Source: an uncultured Gammaproteobacteria bacterium (GTDB lineage: Bacteria > Pseudomonadota > Gammaproteobacteria > Pseudomonadales > Litorivicinaceae). Taken from it: a stretch of 13,325 nucleotides of DNA. Position 1 is the stretch's first letter. Each line of letters opens with the position of its first letter. Under the pieces are notes generated by a model that made no database searches, was not told where the DNA came from, and saw only the letters and a program-made list of their open reading frames with translations. The stretch spans positions 1 through 13,325 of the forward strand of contig CAJXXD010000008.1 in the NCBI GenBank assembly GCA_913062835.1, given 5' to 3'. Made by a program: the position numbers and the translations under genes. This document shows, in pieces, positions 1-6,175 of the stretch.

Positions 1-955
1 CAGTCAGGGCGGATGTCGCTCGGATATCAAGGCCGAGCGACACGCCCAAACCCGCGAAAAACGGACCGACAGTCACCAGGGCAAAGAAGCCGTACACGAT
101 GGTTGGGATGCCCGCCAACACCTCAATGACAGGCTTGGCCCAAGCGCGCGTGGCGGAAGACGCATACTCGGCCATGTAAATCGCAGACATCAGACCGACT
201 GGAATGGCAACCACCATCGCGATCGCAGCGATTAATAACGTGCCGCTCAACAATGGGATCATGCCGAAACCGTCGGTTGAACCTTCACCCACAGTGGCAA
301 ACGCTGGATTCCATTCAAGCCCGAAAAAGAAATCCAAAGGATTGACCAACGAGAAGAATTCGAGCGATTCACCGAGCATCGATAAGACAATGCCAAGCGT
401 GGTCAAAATGGCGACCGCAGAGCACACAATCAACGCTGTCTGCACAGCCACCTCAACTTTATTCCGCGCACGCACGGAAGCACCGGTCGTTTTCCAAGAC
501 CAGTAGAGACCCACTGCCGCAACGAAAGCCATCAATGCGAATACGATGGTCTGGAAGGTGACAGTGAGCTGTGACATCCGGGCCGCCGCATCACGCTCAA
601 ACGGAGCAGCCTCACCCAAAATGCCGAAACCTGAAGACAAATTTGAAATCTTTTGTAGCAATACTTTCTGTTGCAATGCGCCTTCTGGAACCGCATCAGC
701 AGGCATGCTATCAAGCACCATCGAGCCAATCAGTTGGGAACCAAAAATCGTCCAGACGATATAAATGAATATGGCAGGGACCAGGGCCCTTAAGACCGCC
801 AACCATCCGTGATATTGAGGGCGAGAATGCAGCCTAACTGCTTGCATTGAGCCATCAGCCGAACCACTTTCTACTGCACGGCTTCGCACCAAACCCAGTT
901 GATATGCAATCACTGAGAGGGCAAGCAGTAGAGTGACAACGAGTAAAGTATCCAT
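1..955 (-). CDS. pstC: Phosphate ABC transporter permease PstC, N-terminal 318 residues (cut by the left edge)
   Basis: This is an inner-membrane permease subunit of the high-affinity phosphate importer, which works with PstA, the ATPase PstB and the binding protein PstS. I translated it by hand from the ATG at 955; the frame stays open to base 1. Hydrophobic stretches lie near residues 2-20, 53-76, 130-153, 169-193 and 232-258. After the last one comes the family hallmark AEYAS (262-266) and then LAGIPTIVYGFFAL (280-293), typical of the cytoplasmic coupling loop of PstC/PstA. The first 120 residues, with an extra membrane segment and a polar insert, match the long PstC variant of about 455-460 residues found in many proteobacteria, not the 319-residue E. 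coli form. About 140 C-terminal residues are missing. AAGG ends 8 bases upstream of the ATG. It lies downstream of pstS, separated by a hairpin. The family call is firm; the extension class is from memory. Confidence 0.93.
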   Translation of the reverse strand, partial: MDTLLVVTLLLALSVIAYQLGLVRSRAVESGSADGSMQAVRLHSRPQYHGWLAVLRALVPAIFIYIVWTIFGSQLIGSMVLDSMPADAVPEGALQQKVLLQKISNLSSGFGILGEAAPFERDAAARMSQLTVTFQTIVFALMAFVAAVGLYWSWKTTGASVRARNKVEVAVQTALIVCSAVAILTTLGIVLSMLGESLEFFSLVNPLDFFFGLEWNPAFATVGEGSTDGFGMIPLLSGTLLIAAIAMVVAIPVGLMSAIYMAEYASSATRAWAKPVIEVLAGIPTIVYGFFALVTVGPFFAGLGVSLGLDIRATSALT

Positions 956-969
956 GAATGCTACCTTGC

Positions 970-1007
970 AAATAAAAGTGAGCGCACCCTAACGGGAGCG
1001 CTCACTT
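970..1007 (-). terminator. Intergenic hairpin with T-rich tail between pstS and pstC (partial terminator)
   Basis: On the minus strand, AAGTGAGCGC (1007-998) pairs perfectly with GCGCTCACTT (985-976). A T:T mismatch, three CCC/GGG pairs and a GTTA loop lie inside, and the descending arm runs into TTTTATTT. This is the form of an intrinsic terminator read in the pst direction. The plus-strand reading has no T tract beyond the stem. Because it sits inside the 78-base gap between pstS and pstC, it probably allows partial read-through and stabilises the pstS mRNA end, giving more binding protein than permease. The structure is seen directly; the regulatory role is inferred. Confidence 0.75.
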
Positions 1008-1033
1008 GGACACATCAGTATCCGAACACGAAC

Positions 1034-2068
1034 TTACAAACCTACGCGGTTCTCAATGCGTGACAGAACTTCAGCGCGCTCTTGATCGTTCAGAGGCACC
1101 AGACCGGCTTGCTCCAATGGGCTACCGATACCTGATACGCCTTCAGAGATGAAGAATTGAGCGTATTCCTGGAGACCAGGGATCACACCAATGTGCGCGT
1201 CCTTGATGTAGAAGAACAATGGGCGTGAGATTGGGTACTCACCAGTTTCTACAGTCTTCGCAGTAGGAGTCACGCCAGCGACAGAAGCAACCTGCAGACG
1301 GTCACGGTTTGATTCGTAGAAGCTCAAACCGAATACGCCCACAGCGTTCTTGTCAGCGTTCAAACGAGCCAAGGTTTCAGTGTAGTCACCTGCGATTTCG
1401 ATCACACGACCGTCCTTGCGAACAGCGATACACGCTTCATCCGCTTGGTCTTCGCTCAAACGGCTGAAACCTGGAACAGTTTCACAACCGGCAGCCAATG
1501 CGTTGTCTTCGAATACTTCACGAGTACCGTGGTTGCTCGCAGGAATAGCCAACAGGATTTCCTGATCAGGCAAGCTTGAATCGATCTGATTCCAGTTGGT
1601 GTAAGGATTGTCGATCAAAACAGGGAACTTGTTAGTGCCGTTCGGAATCTGAGCAGCAGTTGCCAGATAGATGTGCTGTTCAGTCAACTCGAAGCTTCCG
1701 CTGTCACGACGTGATGCGAATACGATTCCGTCATAACCGATTTTGACTTCGATGATCTTGTCAACGCCAGCTTCGGCACAGGCCTTCACTTCTTTTTCAC
1801 GGATAGAACGTGACGCGTTAGCGATGTCGATTGTGTTAGCACCAACGCCCTGGCAGAACTGACGAAGACCGCCTGAAGAACCACCTGAAGCAACAACTGG
1901 TGCAGGGAATTCAGCGAATGACTGGCCGAACTGCTCAGCAACAATTGACGCGAAAGGCAATACGGTAGAAGAACCAGCGATCTGCACGTTATCACGAGCT
2001 TGAGCGCTGACAGACACCATAGCACCCAAAGACAGGGCAACTAGGGTCGAAGATTTAACAAATTTCAT
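1034..2068 (-). CDS. pstS: Periplasmic phosphate-binding protein PstS, 344 aa
   Basis: This protein captures inorganic phosphate in the periplasm and delivers it to the PstCAB permease. The ATG at 2068 is chosen because it gives a classic Sec signal peptide: MKFVK, a hydrophobic core, then SAQA with likely cleavage after residue 24. GGAG also ends 8 bases upstream. A longer reading frame from 2245 would add 59 unlike residues, overlap the upstream gene and cover the PhoB box, so I reject it. Ligand-pocket segments are visible: AGSSTVLPF (31-39), SGGSSGGLRQF (61-71), DIANASR (81-87) and ASNHGTREVFEDN (177-189). The NHGTR form of the loop is characteristic of one PstS subfamily, where E. coli has SGSGT. 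The first gene of the pst operon is typically the most highly expressed, which fits the hairpin after it. It is complete, with no sign of damage. Confidence 0.95.
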   Translation of the reverse strand: MKFVKSSTLVALSLGAMVSVSAQARDNVQIAGSSTVLPFASIVAEQFGQSFAEFPAPVVASGGSSGGLRQFCQGVGANTIDIANASRSIREKEVKACAEAGVDKIIEVKIGYDGIVFASRRDSGSFELTEQHIYLATAAQIPNGTNKFPVLIDNPYTNWNQIDSSLPDQEILLAIPASNHGTREVFEDNALAAGCETVPGFSRLSEDQADEACIAVRKDGRVIEIAGDYTETLARLNADKNAVGVFGLSFYESNRDRLQVASVAGVTPTAKTVETGEYPISRPLFFYIKDAHIGVIPGLQEYAQFFISEGVSGIGSPLEQAGLVPLNDQERAEVLSRIENRVGL

Positions 2069-2076
2069 TGGGTTAA

Positions 2077-2080
2077 CTCC
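2077..2080 (-). promoter_or_regulatory. Ribosome binding site of pstS
   Basis: GGAG on the minus strand, followed by an 8-base spacer to the ATG at 2068. It decides the start in favour of the signal-peptide form over the longer upstream reading frame. Confidence 0.8.
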
Positions 2081-2103
2081 ATCACATATGATTTGGAGCC
2101 GTA

Positions 2104-2138
2104 AGTGTCCCAGACGGGTTGTTACAACTTTATGACAA
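2104..2138 (-). promoter_or_regulatory. PhoB box and likely pstS promoter
   Basis: The minus strand at 2138-2120 reads TTGTCATAAAGTTGTAACA. Against the E. coli PhoB consensus CTGTCATAAATCTGTCACA, both 7-base direct half-sites are recognisable (TTGTCAT and TTGTAAC), with the usual 4-base spacing and an 11-base repeat. In PhoB promoters the box replaces the -35 element. Ten bases downstream is GACACT (2109-2104), a weak -10 as is common in activator-dependent promoters. The site is 52 bases upstream of the pstS start codon. Activation by phosphorylated PhoB under phosphate limitation is inferred from the match and the gene it precedes. Confidence 0.8.
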
Positions 2139-2183
2139 TTTGTGAAATCCATACAGATCTTAGGCCTACGCGCACATTCGGCG

Positions 2184-3230
2184 TTACGCACGCGCTGCCA
2201 GAGCCGCCAACAACGCCTCTGTCTCATCCCACCCAATGCAGGCATCGGTCACCGACTGCCCATAAGTCAAGTCTGCCAGGTTCGGCTTCAACGGCTGGTT
2301 GCCCGCCACCAGATGACTTTCCACCATGATGCCGAAAATACCGTGGTCTGGAGATTGGCGCTGCGCAATCACACTCTCCACCACCCGAGCCTGTTTGCTG
2401 TGGTCTTTTTCAGAATTCCCGTGGCTGCAATCCACCATCAAAAGGGGCGGCAGTTGCTTCGCCTTTAACACCTCAAGGATCGTCTGCACGGATTCGCGGT
2501 CGTAATTAGGCCCCTGATGACCACCGCGAAGAATCACATGACAATCGGGGTTACCCGTAGTACCGAAAATGGCGGCCACCCCCTGCTTTGTAACGGATAA
2601 AAAGTGATGCGAATGACTGGCTGCCTGCACCGCATCGGTCGCAATAGACACCGTGCCATCGGTGCCGTTTTTAAATCCCACCGGCATCGAAAGCCCTGAG
2701 GCCAACTCGCGGTGCACTTGGCTCTCTGTGGTGCGGGCGCCAATGGCACCCCAAGACACCAGATCGGCAATGAATTGTGGACTGATGGTATCTAAGAACT
2801 CACAACCCACCGGAATGCCGCGCTCAACTAGGTAGCACAACAAGCTCCGCGCCTTATGCAATCCTTTATTAACCTGAAACGACTGATCGAGTCCGGGATC
2901 GTTGATTAAGCCCTTCCAACCGATGATGGTGCGTGGCTTCTCGAAATAGACTCGCATGACAATTTTTAATTGGTCTTTGTATTGCTCGATGAGCGGCTTT
3001 AAACGATTGGCATAGTCCTTGGCTGCTTCTGGATCGTGAATCGAACAAGGGCCTACCACCACCAACAGTCGAGGGTCGCGCCCGTGCATGATGTCTGCAA
3101 TCTCTTGGCGGTCTTTAGCAACAGAAGCCACCATGGCCTCGGTCATCGGCAACTCTTCCAGCAAAATCGCAGGGGTGATCAGAGGCTTCATCTGTGCAAT
3201 ACGGGTGTCATCAACAACGAGGGGGTTCAT
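2184..3230 (-). CDS. aroF: 3-deoxy-D-arabino-heptulosonate 7-phosphate (DAHP) synthase, type I alpha, 348 aa
   Basis: This enzyme condenses phosphoenolpyruvate with erythrose 4-phosphate, the first committed step of the shikimate pathway to aromatic amino acids. The length matches the AroF/AroG/AroH family (about 350). Signatures include VVVGPCSIHDP (57-67), MRVYFEKPRT (92-101), GWKGLINDP (104-112), GARTTESQVHREL (164-176) and GFKNGTDGT (185-193). The expected metal ligands are present: Cys62, His270 in DCSHGNS, Glu304 in MVES and Asp329 in SVTDAC. The N-terminal DDTRI and LLEELPMTE segments correspond to the regulatory region of feedback-inhibited members. GLSMPVG and VDCSHGNS resemble AroF more than AroG, but other segments resemble AroG, so the inhibitor (Tyr, Phe or Trp) cannot be assigned and the symbol is a best guess. 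GGAG lies 10 bases upstream of the ATG. No clear terminator follows, so read-through toward pstS is possible. Confidence 0.93.
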   Translation of the reverse strand: MNPLVVDDTRIAQMKPLITPAILLEELPMTEAMVASVAKDRQEIADIMHGRDPRLLVVVGPCSIHDPEAAKDYANRLKPLIEQYKDQLKIVMRVYFEKPRTIIGWKGLINDPGLDQSFQVNKGLHKARSLLCYLVERGIPVGCEFLDTISPQFIADLVSWGAIGARTTESQVHRELASGLSMPVGFKNGTDGTVSIATDAVQAASHSHHFLSVTKQGVAAIFGTTGNPDCHVILRGGHQGPNYDRESVQTILEVLKAKQLPPLLMVDCSHGNSEKDHSKQARVVESVIAQRQSPDHGIFGIMVESHLVAGNQPLKPNLADLTYGQSVTDACIGWDETEALLAALAARA

Positions 3231-3253
3231 CGAAACATTTCTCCAACTTCTCC

Positions 3254-3261
3254 GTTATAGT
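3254..3261. promoter_or_regulatory. Possible bidirectional -10 element between the DAHP synthase gene and recC
   Basis: The 83-base divergent gap (3231-3313) must hold promoters for both directions. GTTATAGT gives TATAGT (3256-3261) on the plus strand, facing recC, and TATAAC (3259-3254) on the minus strand, facing the DAHP synthase gene. The two share the same TATA. Candidate -35 elements are weak on both sides: GAAACA on plus and GCGACT on minus, each with an 18-base spacer. A better TTGACG on minus (3288-3283) is 23 bases away, which is too far for standard spacing. I see no TyrR-box-like palindrome. Treat as a candidate only. Confidence 0.35.
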
Positions 3262-3313
3262 CTGAAGGAGCGCAGTCAGTCGCGTCAAAGCTTGAAGGGC
3301 CTCGCCAAAACGC

Positions 3314-6175
3314 ATGCAAATCATTATGTCCAACTCACATGCCGCATTGACCCAGTCTCTAACTGAGATTTTGGCGATACCACATCATGAGTCACCCTTA
3401 GACGAAGACTGGATTTTAGTGCCCAATCGGGATGCCGGACGCTGGTTGCAGGTTCACCTTACTGAGCGCCTTGGCACACTTGCCAATGTTCGGTTCTTAA
3501 GTGTCGAGGATGCCTTGGCCTCGTTATCACCGAACCCGCCTGACCCGACGCGTCCCACGCGGTTATTCTGGCGTGTGGCCTGTGAATGGTCCGCATCACA
3601 CCCAGAGACAGCGCCTGCACTATTAGCCGACCAACTCTGCCGATTAACTCAGTTATTCACGGCATGTCTGACGGATCGGCCCGACTGGCTGATCGCTTGG
3701 GAGCAAGGTCGCTCGATTGTCCCCGGTGATCAAACCATCGGGCCCTTGTGGCAGGCCGTGCAAAAGGCCGAGCGTTTTACCACACATACCGATCGGCTGG
3801 CCCTAGCTCAGGGGCAGTTGACCCCTCAAACCGACACGCTGTCGCGTTTGTTTGTTTTTTGCCCTGATCGTTTGTCTGATATTGCCTTGGCCTGCCTTAA
3901 ACAGGTTAGCGAGACGCGCATGGTGGCCCTTTGGATTCAGTCTCCGTCTCCGGAGGGGTGGTTTCTTGAGCGCGATGTGGACGAGACCGGGGTGGCACTT
4001 AATCATCCACTGCTTCAGGATTTAGCGGTCGAAAAGGCCCGCTTTATGCGCCAATTAATCGCGGAAACATCCGTGGATGGTTATCAGCCCCCCACGCATG
4101 CCGCAGAGACCGCTCTGAATCAGTTGGCTCAGAGCCTATTTCAAAATCACGCACTCGACGCACCGATTACTCCCGACGACTCTATTTCATTTTATGCCGC
4201 CACCTCGCCGACAGACGAAGTCTGGGCTCTGAAAAAGTGGGTGATGGCTTACCTCAATGAGGACCCGGCTCACAGCCTCAGAGATCTCTCCATCGTCGCC
4301 ACAGATCCCGGGCTGTACGGTCCAATCGTCCAACGCGTCTTCAGTGATGTGGATCCAAGACGGCATTTGCCCACAGCACCCGATCCCTTAACCATTACAC
4401 CGCTGTTACACGCCGGCATCGCCTTATTGGCGGACAGCAAGCGACTGGGGTTTAGAGCCAACCGCGTACTTCAATATCTCACCCACGAATCCGTTCGCAC
4501 CCAATTTGATCTATCCGACCGCGACATTCGAACCCTCGAACGCTGGCTCAACGATTCCGGTGCGCGTCGGGGAGTCAGGGGGCATCGCCATAGCTTAGCG
4601 GCTGCCAAGGCGCGGCTTCTCAATGGCCTGTTAGCCGATCCCGCACGCACGGTCGAATCCAATGCCGTGATCACCGAGCCTTTAGAGCAAAGCTTGTTAC
4701 TGGATACCGTTTTGGCGATCTTTGAGGCGATCGAATCCTTCGTCGCTCTGCCCGACCATGCGAGCCTCGACGAGGCCTTAACCACCCTTAATGACAGCCT
4801 AAAACGGTTGAGTCTGGATGCGCTGCACCCGATCGAACTGCCAGGTCTAGATGATTCGACCTTATCGACTGTTCTACCTTGGACGGTCTTAACCGCCTAT
4901 TTGGAGTTGGGCGCGAGTCGGGGCTTAAGCCGACCGGTCGCCCTGGGCGATCAAGTGTCTGTCACCTCCGTGCAAACCATTCGTGCGATCCGGCAGCCCT
5001 TAGTCGCTGTCTTGGGGGCCAATGACGGTACGCTGCCGAGTGAATCGCCCATTCATGCCTGGGATTTGATCGCGCAACACCCACGAGCCGGCGATTTAAT
5101 CGAACCTGAGGCCGAACGACAGGCGTTTTTCGATGCACTCATCAACACCGAGAAAAAACTGTGGATCGGTTGGCAAGGCCGACATCCCATCAGTTTGGAG
5201 CCAGAGCTGCCCGCTTCGGCCATGACGGCATTACTGAGCGCTCTGGGCCACCCGCCAGATGAGCGCAACCCATGGATCGAACAAGGTGCGATGGGCCTCC
5301 CATTGCCACTTGTCCGAGCTTCAGAGCCCACCGCCAATCAATCTGTACCCACAGAACCCCAAACCCGCTGGCGGGATGCAGACTGGATTGCCACGGCCAT
5401 GGATCCTGCCGCCGCTTTTTTGGCTGGCAAAGGTGCCAAGCTGTCGAGTCCTCCGGAGGATCGTCTGGATCAGGAACCGTTGACGTTATCTCCACTGCAT
5501 ACGCACCGACTCAAGACACTGTTTTTGGAATCGGGCGATACCGAGCAAATCGCATTGTGGCTGAGACAGCACCCAGAGTTTCCCGACGATATAGAGGCCG
5601 ATACCGTTCATCGATTAACCCCGGAACGTGTGAAAGCGGCACTCAGTACACCTAAAACCCAGTTTCCGAATACCGAGCTAACTCTCGGACCGTATTGCAT
5701 CGAAGTCCATGCACTGGCCACAGCCACTTACCCTCGCATCACACCCGAGAAGGATCCGGATGGTCGGAAAACGCTCGCCGCCTATCTCGACATGCTCTTG
5801 GGCTTCTGCCTCATGCGTGAGCCATCCCCCATGCACTTGGTGACCTTTGGCAATAAAATCTATCGCATACAGCCCATGGCTCAATCCGAAGCAAAAGCGT
5901 TAGCGCAGCGGTGGTGTGAGGTACTCAGCCACAATGCGTCCGCACCCTGTCCATTGATCGCGCCCTTGGCCATCCAACATGCCGAATTATTACTGAAAGA
6001 TCCGAGCGCCTCCCTCGAGGTGACATGGAATAGCTCGCCTTTGGTGCACAGGCCCTATTACCGACGGTTGTTTGCGCATCAAGGCGGGTTTGAAAATCGT
6101 CACAGGGAACTGGTGTCAGAATTGGTGGTCCCTTTGGTCGCACTCAGAGAACGGAGGTCGCGTGCAGATTTTTAA
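3314..6175 (+). CDS. recC: Exodeoxyribonuclease V subunit gamma RecC, 953 aa
   Basis: RecC is the scaffold of the RecBCD helicase-nuclease. It splits the duplex, feeds the strands to RecB and RecD, and in E. coli reads Chi. The N-terminal part is a dead SF1 helicase fold. Recognisable segments are DWILVPNRDAGRWLQVHL (32-49), TDRPDWLIAWEQG (120-132), ISFYAATSPTDEVWAL (291-306), LVAVLGANDGTLP (563-575) and NTEKKLWIGWQG (611-622), each aligning with the E. coli counterpart. The C-terminal RecB-nuclease-like fold begins near WIATAMDPAAAFLAG (691-705). At 953 residues it is about 170 shorter than E. coli RecC (1122), apparently by trimming several regions rather than by breakage. The start at 3314 keeps the first beta-strand; Met5 (3326) is possible, and neither has a good ribosome site. 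The stop overlaps the recB start by 14 bases. Chi-contact positions look changed (see findings). Confidence 0.93.
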   Translation: MQIIMSNSHAALTQSLTEILAIPHHESPLDEDWILVPNRDAGRWLQVHLTERLGTLANVRFLSVEDALASLSPNPPDPTRPTRLFWRVACEWSASHPETAPALLADQLCRLTQLFTACLTDRPDWLIAWEQGRSIVPGDQTIGPLWQAVQKAERFTTHTDRLALAQGQLTPQTDTLSRLFVFCPDRLSDIALACLKQVSETRMVALWIQSPSPEGWFLERDVDETGVALNHPLLQDLAVEKARFMRQLIAETSVDGYQPPTHAAETALNQLAQSLFQNHALDAPITPDDSISFYAATSPTDEVWALKKWVMAYLNEDPAHSLRDLSIVATDPGLYGPIVQRVFSDVDPRRHLPTAPDPLTITPLLHAGIALLADSKRLGFRANRVLQYLTHESVRTQFDLSDRDIRTLERWLNDSGARRGVRGHRHSLAAAKARLLNGLLADPARTVESNAVITEPLEQSLLLDTVLAIFEAIESFVALPDHASLDEALTTLNDSLKRLSLDALHPIELPGLDDSTLSTVLPWTVLTAYLELGASRGLSRPVALGDQVSVTSVQTIRAIRQPLVAVLGANDGTLPSESPIHAWDLIAQHPRAGDLIEPEAERQAFFDALINTEKKLWIGWQGRHPISLEPELPASAMTALLSALGHPPDERNPWIEQGAMGLPLPLVRASEPTANQSVPTEPQTRWRDADWIATAMDPAAAFLAGKGAKLSSPPEDRLDQEPLTLSPLHTHRLKTLFLESGDTEQIALWLRQHPEFPDDIEADTVHRLTPERVKAALSTPKTQFPNTELTLGPYCIEVHALATATYPRITPEKDPDGRKTLAAYLDMLLGFCLMREPSPMHLVTFGNKIYRIQPMAQSEAKALAQRWCEVLSHNASAPCPLIAPLAIQHAELLLKDPSASLEVTWNSSPLVHRPYYRRLFAHQGGFENRHRELVSELVVPLVALRERRSRADF
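6153..6157 (+). promoter_or_regulatory. Ribosome binding site of recB, inside the recC end
   Basis: GGAGG followed by TCGC and the GTG at 6162. The spacer is short (4 bases), but this is the only strong Shine-Dalgarno match near the conserved N-terminus. It supports the GTG over the ATG 90 bases upstream at 6072. Its position inside recC fits translational coupling. Confidence 0.7.

Noticed and set aside
2139..2183. A terminator after the DAHP synthase gene
   Set aside because: Only a 3-base GCC/GGC pairing without a T tract can be drawn, which is too weak to call.
2069..2245. A 59-residue N-terminal extension of PstS starting at 2245
   Set aside because: It would overlap the DAHP synthase gene, cover the PhoB box and bury the signal peptide. 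The ATG at 2068 has a proper ribosome site and signal sequence.
3283..3288. TTGACG as the -35 of the DAHP synthase promoter
   Set aside because: It is 23 bases from the best -10 (TATAAC); at 17-18 bases only poor -10 matches occur.
5272..5655. A 127-codon plus-strand frame within recC, possibly a sign of a frameshift in the short RecC
   Set aside because: The recC frame continues through this stretch with residues that align to RecC family segments on both sides, so the shorter length is not caused by a frameshift here.
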